NCBI GenBank assembly: GCA_020441735.1
Contig: JAGRLQ010000002.1
Location: forward strand, 12,680-20,893
Source of the DNA: Nitratireductor sp.
Lineage (GTDB): Bacteria; Pseudomonadota; Alphaproteobacteria; Rhizobiales; Rhizobiaceae
Direction: 5' to 3'
DNA length: 8,214 nucleotides
Under the pieces are notes generated by a model. It did no database searches. It was given only the letters and a program-made list of their open reading frames with translations, and was not told where the DNA came from. Below, in pieces: positions 1 to 6,009 of this stretch. How positions within the stretch are numbered: position 1 is the first letter of the stretch; each line of letters starts with the position of its first letter. The position numbers and the translations under genes were made by a program.

Positions 1-1012
1 TGCCGAGGTCGAGGGTGGAGGTGGCAACAACCGCGCGAAGCCGATTCTCCGCCATCGCCTTTTCGACCTTGCGGCGCTGACCGACATCGAGCGAGCCATG
101 ATGCAGCGCGATGGGCAGCACGTCCTCGTTGATGCGCCAGAGTTCCTGAAACAGCAGTTCGGCCTGGCTTCTGGTATTGACGAAAAGAAGCGTCGTCTTG
201 TGCTGCTTGATGGCCTCGTAAATCTCCGGCATCGCATAGCGCGCCGAATGACCCGACCAGGGAACGCGCTCCTGCGATTTCAGAATGGTGATTTCGGGCT
301 TGGCCCCGCCAGCGACCTCTATCAGGCCAGCTTCGAGCACTTCGCCAGCCCCGCCCTGGGGTACCAGCCAGCGGCACAGCTCTGCAGGATCAGCAACGGT
401 GGCACTCAGACCGATGGCCTGCAATTGCGGCGACAGGCGATGCAGCCGTGCCAGTGCCAGCGACAGAAGCTGGCCGCGTTTGGAAGTCACCAGCGAATGC
501 AGTTCGTCGAAGATCACATAATGCAAATCCCTGAAAAATCGTTCCGCATCCTTCGAAGCGATCAGCAGGGAAACCTGTTCCGGCGTGGTGAGCAGAATGT
601 CGGGCGGCGAAAGCTTCTGGCGCTGGCGGCGATGAGGCGGGGTGTCGCCGGTGCGGGTTTCCAGCGTCACATCCAGCGCCATTTCCTCAACCGGCGTCGT
701 CAGGTTGCGCTGGATGTCGACCGCAAGCGCCTTGAGCGGCGAGACATAGAGCGTGTGCACGCCACGAAAGGCCTCACCGGGCTTGCGTTTAGGTCGCGCA
801 TCGAGCGCCACCAGCGAGGGTAGAAACCCTGCCAGGGTCTTGCCCGCACCGGTGGGGGCAATCAGAAGGGTGGAATCGCCGTCCGCCGAGCGTTGCAGCA
901 GTTCAAGCTGATGTGGCCTCGCCTGCCAGCCATGACTTGCGAACCAGGCCGAAAAACGCTCCGGCAATACAGGCGGATCGGGCGCGCGGGCTTGGAGTTG
1001 TTCGTTGCTCAT
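1..1012 (-). CDS. Ligase-associated DEXH-box DNA helicase (Lhr-like), N-terminal part
   Basis: Superfamily 2 helicase of the Lhr-like, ligase-associated DNA-repair type; 337 codons are visible and the 3' end is cut by the left edge. My translation from position 1012 begins MSNEQLQARA. It shows motif I APTGAGKT (residues 52-59), motif Ia SPLKAL (91-96), TTPEQ (142-146), motif II DELH (169-172), motif III SAT (203-205), motif IV LLFVNTRSQAE (275-285), HHGS (304-307) and the start of motif V ATSTLDLG (330-337). The family is usually a little over 800 residues, so about 40% is present: RecA domain 1 and much of domain 2. In related genomes it sits with a metallophosphoesterase (PdeM) and an ATP-dependent DNA ligase; neither is visible here. 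A second in-frame ATG at 1024 would add MVAA. Neither start has a strong ribosome binding site, so the start is uncertain by four codons. Family membership is secure; the exact substrate is not shown by sequence. Confidence 0.9.
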   Translation of the reverse strand, partial: MSNEQLQARAPDPPVLPERFSAWFASHGWQARPHQLELLQRSADGDSTLLIAPTGAGKTLAGFLPSLVALDARPKRKPGEAFRGVHTLYVSPLKALAVDIQRNLTTPVEEMALDVTLETRTGDTPPHRRQRQKLSPPDILLTTPEQVSLLIASKDAERFFRDLHYVIFDELHSLVTSKRGQLLSLALARLHRLSPQLQAIGLSATVADPAELCRWLVPQGGAGEVLEAGLIEVAGGAKPEITILKSQERVPWSGHSARYAMPEIYEAIKQHKTTLLFVNTRSQAELLFQELWRINEDVLPIALHHGSLDVGQRRKVEKAMAENRLRAVVATSTLDLG

Positions 1013-1063
1013 CGCCGCCACCATAGGCAGATGCAGGCCCGCGGTCGACACCCATGCGATGGC

Positions 1064-1100
1064 CGGGTTTCACCTTTGTAACAAAAGGTGATCGAACCCG
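1064..1100. promoter_or_regulatory. Dyad between divergent helicase and lipoprotein genes
   Basis: CACCTTT (1071-1077) pairs perfectly with AAAGGTG (1084-1090) around a six-base loop. Outside it CGGGTT (1064-1069) pairs with AACCCG (1095-1100), with a small asymmetric internal loop. It lies between the helicase start (1012) and the lipoprotein start (1173), which are divergent, so it cannot be a 3' terminator of either. It is either an operator dyad for one or both promoters or a hairpin in a 5' leader. There is no T-run. The function is inferred; the symmetry is seen directly. Confidence 0.4.
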
Positions 1101-1161
1101 TTCCATCTCTGCCGCATTGATTTCATTGAACTGGGAATCAGACAGAGCAGCACCAGAAAAC

Positions 1162-1166
1162 AGGAG
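1162..1166 (+). promoter_or_regulatory. Ribosome binding site of the lipoprotein gene
   Basis: AGGAG, six bases before the ATG at 1173. This spacing fixes the start of the 88-residue lipoprotein. Confidence 0.8.
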
Positions 1167-1172
1167 TTTGAC

Positions 1173-1439
1173 ATGGCCGTAAAATGGACAAGGGCAGCAG
1201 CCCTCTGCATGATGATCGCACTTGCCGCCTGCAATTCGACCGACCGGGATAACGCCGTGATCGGCGGCGCTGCGGGCGCTGCAATCGGCGGCCTTGGCAC
1301 CGGAACCCTCAAGGGAGCGGCAGTCGGTGCTGCTGTTGGCGCAGGTGCCGGTGTTCTGATCGGCCGCGTGGCGAATTCGCTCACCCACTGCCGTTACAAG
1401 GATCGCCGCGGCAGGCTGTACATTGCACGGTGCCGCTAG
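1173..1439 (+). CDS. Small glycine-zipper outer-membrane lipoprotein
   Basis: 88-residue predicted lipoprotein. Residues 1-19 form a lipoprotein signal peptide (Lys/Arg near the N terminus, then a hydrophobic core) ending in lipobox LAAC, with the lipidated Cys at 20. After a short polar stretch (NSTDRDN), residues 29-64 are a glycine zipper of GxxxG-type spacing (IGGAAGAAIGG, GAAVGAAVGAGAG), as in the 17-kDa surface antigen / YMGG-like families. These helices pack in or against a membrane. The tail (THCRYKDRRGRLYIARCR) is basic and has two Cys residues, at 73 and 87, which could form a periplasmic disulfide. A strong AGGAG precedes the start. Such proteins are common in rhizobia, usually without known function; some are envelope-stress or outer-membrane integrity factors. 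The gene is monocistronic here, divergent from the helicase and convergent with the DUF3429 gene. Confidence 0.85.
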   Translation: MAVKWTRAAALCMMIALAACNSTDRDNAVIGGAAGAAIGGLGTGTLKGAAVGAAVGAGAGVLIGRVANSLTHCRYKDRRGRLYIARCR

Positions 1440-1457
1440 GCGCTCCGCTCCAGCAAA

Positions 1458-1471
1458 CCTGAAAGGTCAGG
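1458..1471. terminator. Weak possible terminator hairpin between convergent genes
   Basis: CCTGA (1458-1462) and TCAGG (1467-1471) form a five-base perfect dyad around AAGG, with a short A-run on each side, so either transcript would have a few U residues after the stem. It lies in the 27-bp space between the convergent lipoprotein and DUF3429 genes, and the TGA stop of the DUF3429 gene (complement of 1467-1469) is inside the stem. The stem is short, so termination is only suggested. Confidence 0.3.
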
Positions 1472-1976
1472 AAAAAGCGGCCATCAGAAAAACGATGGCG
1501 TGGCAGATGGCGACTGCCACGGTCAGCATGATGCGCAGCGGCGCAAACCAGCGCGGCAGACTGCCCGTGTGTGCGGAAAAACTGTCCCACACACCCTGGG
1601 CGCAATAGGCGATCAGCAGAACGGCCAGCGCTGCAGGACGGCTCATGAAAACCGTTGCCCAGGCAACCAGAGGGGGAAGCACCGACCATGCAAGCAATTG
1701 CGCGTGGACCGGTGTTTCATCATCTCGTGCGGGCAGCAGGGCATACCCCCAGCGAATGCCGCCCAGAAACGACAGGATAACAACCGAATAGCTGGTGAAC
1801 ACCTCGATCGCCGGACCGGCCATGGCGTTGTGCCGGCCCAGAACCAGCAGCAGAACCGTGCCGGCAACAAAAGGCAAAAGGCCTGCTATGCCCAGTACAT
1901 GGGCGAGCCGCCTGTGATTGTTGAAGGTTCCGCCTGCGACGTGAGAGGCTTGCGGTTGCGTTGCTTCACCCGGCAT
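1467..1976 (-). CDS. DUF3429 family inner-membrane protein
   Basis: 169-residue integral membrane protein of the DUF3429 family (related to mitochondrial TMEM69), whose function is unknown. I read five hydrophobic helices at about residues 27-46, 59-79, 93-111, 114-130 and 147-167. Family-like motifs are visible: FLGGIRWGYAL (70-80) at the end of helix 2, AYCAQGVWD (123-131) near the end of helix 4, and PRWFAPLRIMLT (141-152) before helix 5. The soluble N terminus (about 25 residues) is polar and presumably cytoplasmic. The start at 1976 is supported by GAAGGA about seven bases upstream on the minus strand. The gene begins 36 bp after the podJ-like stop on the same strand with no clear terminator between, so it is probably the distal gene of a podJ operon. 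A link to polarity or envelope biology is inferred from position only. Confidence 0.85.
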   Translation of the reverse strand: MPGEATQPQASHVAGGTFNNHRRLAHVLGIAGLLPFVAGTVLLLVLGRHNAMAGPAIEVFTSYSVVILSFLGGIRWGYALLPARDDETPVHAQLLAWSVLPPLVAWATVFMSRPAALAVLLIAYCAQGVWDSFSAHTGSLPRWFAPLRIMLTVAVAICHAIVFLMAAFS

Positions 1977-2012
1977 CCGTAAGTCCTTCGGCCATCCTGG
2001 CTGGAGAGATTT

Positions 2013-5000
2013 CTAGACTGCCTGAGCCGATAGAGCTTCAAGCAGGGCGGGCGTAATGCGACCGTCCACCGGCAGGCCGGATTTCTGCTGATAGGCCTTG
2101 ATGGCCTCTTCCGTCTTGGCACCCATGATGCCGTCTGCCGGGCCCGGATCGAAGCCAAGCTTGCTGAGAACCGCCTGGGTTCTGCGCACCAGCTCTTTTT
2201 CGGGAAGCGTTGCCCGCTCCAGATTGCTGCCCTTTTTCCAGCTTTCCTTCAGCGAAACGATGTTGGCATCGCGGCTGAGCGCCTTGGGCTTCCAGATTTC
2301 GGCTTCGCCGCGTGCCTTTTCAAGCTGTTCGGGCCGCATGTTCTTGGCAACCGTATCGCGCTTGGCGGCGGCATCGTTGTCGCCGCCCTTGGCAGCGATG
2401 GCGAACCATTTGTAGGCCTGCTCCAGATCGGCTTTCACGCCCATGCCGCGGGTGTAGAGGATGCCGAGATTGACCTGGCTGTCCTTGACGCCGAGATTGG
2501 CGGCCTTTTCGAACCAGCCGATGGCCGTTTCCATGTCCGGCTCACTGCCCAGCAGTCCCTGAACGTTGAGAACGGCCAGATTGTGCATGGCAAGGGCGTT
2601 ACCGGCAGCAGCAGCCTTGGTATACCATTCAGCGGCCTTGTCGGTGTCGGCGGTTACCCCGTGACCCTTTTCATAGAAGTTGCCGAGACGATACTGGGAA
2701 GGACCGTGTCCAAGATCAGCGGCCTTCTGATACCAGGTGGCAGCGGTTTCAAGGCTGCGGTCGACGCCGTCACCTTCGGTGTAACGCCGGGCAATCTCGA
2801 AGAGCGCATTGCCGTCACCAGCGGCCGCGTCCTGCAACAGGGCAGCATTGCCGATTTCCTGCGGCATGCCATCGGGAATGGCAATCGTCTCGCTGCCTGC
2901 CGCCATGGCCGGCACTGTTTCTGCTTCGGCATCCGGCAACGGTTTAGCAGCGGCCAGAACTTCGTTCCCATCAGCCGGTTCAGATGCCTCTTCAACCGGA
3001 TCATCCTGCGGGATATCGGCCAGCATGTCGTCACCGGCGGCCGGCTCATCATCCGTGACAGCAGCGCCGCCGGTGTCAGCAGCGTCGGCGGCGTCGGCTA
3101 CTTCTTCTTCGCCGGCAGTTGTATCCTCGCCCGCGCTTTCTTCAGCCGCCAGCGGCTGCTCTTGTGAAATGGCCTGCGAAACTTCGGTCTCATTCGAGCC
3201 GCCGAGGAATTTCGGGACGATCGCCCAAGCGGCATAGGCCAGCGCGATGACCGCCACCGATGTCAGCAGCCTCTTGCGGCTGAACATTGACGGCTTGCCG
3301 ATGGAAAAGCGCTTTTTCTCGCCTGGCTGTTCAACACCCATCGCCTCGCGCTCGCGCCGGGTTTGCGCCTGGGCAGATGCGGCCTGGGCGGCGCGGCGGG
3401 CGGCAGCCATCAGATCGTTGATGCCATCATCGTCACCGGGCTCTTCGGCTGCGGGCTCGGTTTTCGCCCGCTTGCGATTGGTGGCGCGGCGAACCAGGGA
3501 TTCAAGATCCGGCATGCCCGAACCCGGCTCAAGCGGAACATCCTCCGCCTCGGCTTCCGGTGGCCTGACCTCGGCGGCCGTGGCCATCATGCTGTCGGCA
3601 TGACCGTGCTGTTCGACCGTGTAATCTGCCTGTACTTCGCCAACTTCCGGCGCAATGTGAGCTGTTTCATGTTCAGGCGCCAAGGGCGGCGATTCGTGCA
3701 GCTGCGGCAACTCGTGCTCGCCGAACCCGGCATGTTCTGTAGGCTCAACGGCTTCCAGCGCCTCCGGCACATAGGCTGTCTCGGAGAAGGTTTCAGCGGG
3801 CATTTCGGTGGTTTGAGCGGATGCCAGCCCGCCGAACTGCATGTCGCTTTCCGGTTGGCTGGCCGGCCACGCCTGCACCATTTCCAACTGGTCGAGCCTT
3901 GCCGAAATTGCCTGGATGGCTTCGGCGATTTCTCCGAGGTTTCCGCCATTCTGCTCTCCGCCGGAACTTGCCTCGCGGATCTGGCGAACTTCGGCCAGTA
4001 CTTCATCAAGCTGCGACAGCTGCACGGCTTCATAGCCCGCAGCATTTTCCCCTGTACCGGCTTGCGCAGCCTGGGAGGCCATGTCGATGACGATGTCGCG
4101 GCTGGCGGCGATCTGTCCTTCGATATTGTAAAGCCGTTCTGCAATCGAACCCGGCTCAGGCGATTGCGCATCGCCGGTTTCGGGATTGAGTGCTGCGCTG
4201 CCCAGCAGGGTGGCAATTGCCGAAATCTGTGCTTCGAGGCCGGCAAGACGATCCGCCGAACCGGGCTCGCCTTCGTGACCTTCCTGTGCGGCCTGCGCTG
4301 CAAGTTGTTCGATCGTCTCAACGCGCCCGACCAGATCCTGCAGAACCGCAAGAATCTCGTGGCCATTGCCGGCCGGACTTTCCGCGCCACCTGAAATGAA
4401 GCCATCGAGACGATCAGCCAGTGTGGCAATCCGCTCCTCGAGCGCTGTCAGGTTGTGCGCCATTTCTCCGGCGTAGTCGGGTCCGGCAGCAGCCGCGCCG
4501 CCCGCCTGCAGGGCTTCAAGGTGCTGCGAGAGACGGGCAAGTTCTGCCGCTACCATCTCCTGATGATTCGCCATGTCGGCGAACAACTGATTCTCAAGCT
4601 GGGCTCCGCCCGATACCGGGGCTGCTTCAACAGCCTTGGCCAGGCTTGCCAGACGCGCTTCGATGCGCTCCAGCGCATGATGTCCTTCAATGTCACCAGC
4701 CGAAACCGACATGGAAACGACGGCGCGGGAAACCTCCTCGACGCGGGATGCGAGCGCTTTCAGGTCATTGGAGTAGTCCGGAATATTGATTTCCGGCAGC
4801 GAGGGCAACTCGTTGCCGCGCTGGGCAAGCACCTGATCGAGCTTCTGGACGATTTCGGAATAGCCGCTTTCAATCGACTGCGACACGCCGGAGAGATCAA
4901 CCTGGGAGGCCGGCGCAGCAGACTGCATCTCCGCTATCTGGCGAATCCCGATGTTGAGGTTCTGCAACTCGGCCTGCATCTGATCGACATAGCCGGGATG

Positions 5001-5396
5001 CAGGTTCTGGCCGCTCTGAAGTGCGGCAATGCCGTCCGCGATGCGCTTGAGATCATGGTCGAGGGAACTACCGAGTTCCTGCTTTACCTGACTGATGCCT
5101 TTGTGAATTTCCTGCCGGATTTCCTGAAATGCGGGCTGTGAACTTACCGCGGGCTGGGCGGCAGGAACTGCCTGTTGAGCATTGTTGCGGGATACGGTTG
5201 AAATGCGATTGGCCAGCTGATCCAGGGATTTGTGGATATCCCGCAAATTTGGTGCAGGCTGGGAAACCGGCTGACGGGGGTACTCGCTGCCCGAGCGGGG
5301 GAACGCCGGGCGTGGCGCCGCTGCGTAGTCTGACTGCGGTTCCCGGTTTTCATTGCCGGACATAATCGCATCAAGATGAGAACGTATTCTACTCAT
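2013..5396 (-). CDS. podJ: PodJ-like polar localization protein (coiled coil, TM, Sel1 repeats, PG-binding)
   Basis: 1127 residues with the architecture of PodJ, the alphaproteobacterial polar organelle scaffold. Residues 1 to about 510 are cytoplasmic, with repeated helical segments of coiled-coil character (for example 90-195, 210-255, 270-330, 385-505). A Pro/Glu-rich linker (510-625) precedes two basic helical motifs (SLVRRATNRKRAK, 633-645; DLMAAARRAAQAASAQAQ, 661-678). A single membrane helix lies at 710-729, preceded by basic RKR. A very acidic periplasmic linker (735-830) leads into four Sel1/TPR-like repeats (about 860-1005, motifs such as ATWYQKAADLGHGPSQYRLG and AAEWYTKAA) and a peptidoglycan-binding domain (1068-1123, GFDPGPADGIMGAKTEEAI). 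Caulobacter PodJ recruits PleC and pilus factors to the flagellar pole and its periplasmic part is proteolysed; Agrobacterium PodJ affects polar growth. Those roles are established for homologues and inferred here. The ATG at 5396 has only a weak upstream AGGG, and Met12 has no better site. The DUF3429 gene follows closely. Another Sel1 scaffold protein is the main alternative. Confidence 0.82.
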   Translation of the reverse strand: MSRIRSHLDAIMSGNENREPQSDYAAAPRPAFPRSGSEYPRQPVSQPAPNLRDIHKSLDQLANRISTVSRNNAQQAVPAAQPAVSSQPAFQEIRQEIHKGISQVKQELGSSLDHDLKRIADGIAALQSGQNLHPGYVDQMQAELQNLNIGIRQIAEMQSAAPASQVDLSGVSQSIESGYSEIVQKLDQVLAQRGNELPSLPEINIPDYSNDLKALASRVEEVSRAVVSMSVSAGDIEGHHALERIEARLASLAKAVEAAPVSGGAQLENQLFADMANHQEMVAAELARLSQHLEALQAGGAAAAGPDYAGEMAHNLTALEERIATLADRLDGFISGGAESPAGNGHEILAVLQDLVGRVETIEQLAAQAAQEGHEGEPGSADRLAGLEAQISAIATLLGSAALNPETGDAQSPEPGSIAERLYNIEGQIAASRDIVIDMASQAAQAGTGENAAGYEAVQLSQLDEVLAEVRQIREASSGGEQNGGNLGEIAEAIQAISARLDQLEMVQAWPASQPESDMQFGGLASAQTTEMPAETFSETAYVPEALEAVEPTEHAGFGEHELPQLHESPPLAPEHETAHIAPEVGEVQADYTVEQHGHADSMMATAAEVRPPEAEAEDVPLEPGSGMPDLESLVRRATNRKRAKTEPAAEEPGDDDGINDLMAAARRAAQAASAQAQTRREREAMGVEQPGEKKRFSIGKPSMFSRKRLLTSVAVIALAYAAWAIVPKFLGGSNETEVSQAISQEQPLAAEESAGEDTTAGEEEVADAADAADTGGAAVTDDEPAAGDDMLADIPQDDPVEEASEPADGNEVLAAAKPLPDAEAETVPAMAAGSETIAIPDGMPQEIGNAALLQDAAAGDGNALFEIARRYTEGDGVDRSLETAATWYQKAADLGHGPSQYRLGNFYEKGHGVTADTDKAAEWYTKAAAAGNALAMHNLAVLNVQGLLGSEPDMETAIGWFEKAANLGVKDSQVNLGILYTRGMGVKADLEQAYKWFAIAAKGGDNDAAAKRDTVAKNMRPEQLEKARGEAEIWKPKALSRDANIVSLKESWKKGSNLERATLPEKELVRRTQAVLSKLGFDPGPADGIMGAKTEEAIKAYQQKSGLPVDGRITPALLEALSAQAV

Positions 5397-5539
5397 GTTA
5401 CGTTTACCGATCCCTGCTTTCCAAGGATGTATGCGACCCGCTGCTTGCGCTGGTTTCTACCGACTTCACTGCAATCCTTGCTAATCATCTGCAAATACGT
5501 CCTGTGCCAGCCGGCGAATCAAAAGTGCCGCACACCGCC

Positions 5540-5563
5540 TTTGTGGGAACCACCTTTCACAAA
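5540..5563. promoter_or_regulatory. Dyad upstream of podJ
   Basis: TTTGTG (5540-5545) is the inverted complement of CACAAA (5558-5563), separated by 12 bases. An inner GTGG/CCAC pair (5543-5546, 5550-5553) overlaps it. It lies about 145-170 bp upstream of the podJ start. It could be a regulator site, but short dyads of this quality arise by chance. Confidence 0.25.
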
Positions 5564-5567
5564 ACAG

Positions 5568-5591
5568 GGTAAACAAGCGGTTAATGGTTAA
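5568..5591 (-). promoter_or_regulatory. Candidate CtrA binding half-sites upstream of podJ
   Basis: Read on the minus strand, the direction of podJ, the sequence carries TTAACC twice in tandem (complements of 5586-5591 and 5579-5584, one base apart). The second is followed by TTTACC (complement of 5568-5573). TTAA at 5581-5584 and TTTA at 5570-5573 start 11 bases apart, which is the TTAA-N7-TTAA spacing of the alphaproteobacterial cell-cycle regulator CtrA with one mismatch. The site lies 172-195 bp upstream of the podJ start. Cell-cycle control of podJ is established in Caulobacter; binding here is inferred. Confidence 0.4.
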
Positions 5592-5706
5592 CGATCTGTG
5601 GCGGGGCGGGAACGTGACACGGCGTATTCCCGAATCTGTATCCATGCATGCAGCGGGAAGCTGCCATCTGCAAAATGTGTTCATCGAGGGTTGAATTTTG
5701 GTGCGA

Positions 5707-5718
5707 TTACGTTTACGT
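5707..5718. promoter_or_regulatory. Candidate operator of the LiuR-like regulator (autoregulatory site)
   Basis: TTACGTTTACGT contains ACGT-TT-ACGT, a ten-base near-perfect palindrome. The core ACGTTTAC also occurs at 6661-6668 before the acyl-CoA dehydrogenase and at 5400-5407 before podJ, and I saw no copy inside a gene. From memory, LiuR-type MerR regulators bind ACGT-rich dyads of this kind; I could not check this. It lies upstream of the small ORF and merR, consistent with autoregulation. Confidence 0.45.
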
Positions 5719-5736
5719 GCCCGTCAATTCTAGCTT

Positions 5737-5756
5737 GCCGGACTAGTAATTCCGGC
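5737..5756. other. Hairpin upstream of the small ORF
   Basis: GCCGGA (5737-5742) and TCCGGC (5751-5756) form a perfect six-base stem with an eight-base loop, 30 bp before the small ORF and 19 bp after the ACGTTTACGT site. No T-run follows, so it is more likely leader structure than a terminator. Confidence 0.3.
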
Positions 5757-5785
5757 GCCTTTCAATCCCCAAAATTCCGAAGGAG

Positions 5786-5941
5786 ATGGCCAACGAGGCA
5801 ACGGATAAGCTTACTTATGACCTAATTTCGATGCTCGAACTGTCTGTTGAGGTTTCAGACACGGTGTTTGGTATGTTCAAATCAACCACGTTGGCTCTTG
5901 AATACTTGCACCGGGACATCAATGTCCGTACGTTAGGTTAA
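5786..5941 (+). CDS. Candidate small ORF, 51 residues, unknown function
   Basis: An open frame from ATG 5786 to TAA 5939-5941 encodes MANEATDKLTYDLISMLELS and 31 further residues, ending INVRTLG. I recognise no family. Hydrophobic residues (L9, L13, I14, L17, L19, V21, V23, V27, F28, F31, L36, L38, L41) recur with helical spacing among acidic and polar residues, so an amphipathic helix or coiled coil is plausible. In favour: a purine-rich GAAGGAG at 5779-5785 and a protein-like hydrophobic pattern. Against: GAAGGAG abuts the ATG with no spacer, which is poor for initiation; no better start lies within 5-9 bases; and third positions are much less GC-rich than in neighbouring genes. It precedes the merR start by 68 bp on the same strand and could share its transcript. 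It could equally be leader sequence that happens to be open. Confidence 0.38.
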   Translation: MANEATDKLTYDLISMLELSVEVSDTVFGMFKSTTLALEYLHRDINVRTLG

Positions 5942-5997
5942 GTGGGGACACGGGAGGGAAGCCCGTTGGTCTGAATCTGCGGAATACGGCAGTTTAT

Positions 5998-6003
5998 GAG
6001 GAA
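5998..6003 (+). promoter_or_regulatory. Ribosome binding site of the MerR-type regulator
   Basis: GAGGAA, with AGG ending eight bases before the ATG at 6010. It favours the longer 142-residue form over an internal start at Met25 (6082), which has only a weak GCGGAA upstream. Confidence 0.6.
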
Positions 6004-6009
6004 CAACAA

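Larger units (their letters stand above)
5397..6009. other. 613-bp divergent intergenic region between podJ and merR
   Basis: This long gap separates podJ (leftward) from the MerR-type regulator (rightward). It holds an ACGTTTAC motif beside the podJ start (5400-5407), a TTTGTG/CACAAA dyad (5540-5563), CtrA-like half-sites (5568-5591), a hairpin GCAGC-GGGAA-GCTGC (5650-5664), a second ACGTTTAC in ACGTTTACGT (5709-5718), a hairpin GCCGGA/TCCGGC (5737-5756), a candidate 51-codon ORF (5786-5941) and a hairpin ACGGG/CCCGT (5950-5966). Longer open frames in 5481-5825 lack ribosome binding sites and family resemblance and look spurious. I could not identify convincing sigma-70 boxes for either gene. 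Confidence 0.6.

Noticed and set aside
98..823. Long plus-strand open frame opposite the helicase
   Set aside because: It is antisense to a frame carrying a full set of SF2 helicase motifs; its product has no recognisable domain.
3061..3110. GC-rich short repeats read as a DNA repeat element
   Set aside because: They are Ala/Asp codon runs of the acidic PodJ linker, not an independent repeat.
3363..4394. 343-codon plus-strand open frame opposite podJ
   Set aside because: Shadow of the long, well-supported PodJ-like frame in GC-rich DNA; no domain and no suitable ribosome site noted.
5481..5684. 67-codon minus-strand frame in the podJ-merR intergenic region
   Set aside because: No ribosome binding site, Arg/Cys-rich unstructured product, and it crosses the putative control sites.
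5598..5825. 75-codon plus-strand frame in the same region
   Set aside because: No ribosome site and no family resemblance; it overlaps the better-looking 51-codon frame in another phase.
5516..5977. Three GANTC (CcrM) sites upstream of podJ and merR (5516, 5632, 5973) as evidence of methylation control
   Set aside because: GANTC also appears many times inside genes here, and three in about 600 bp is close to chance.
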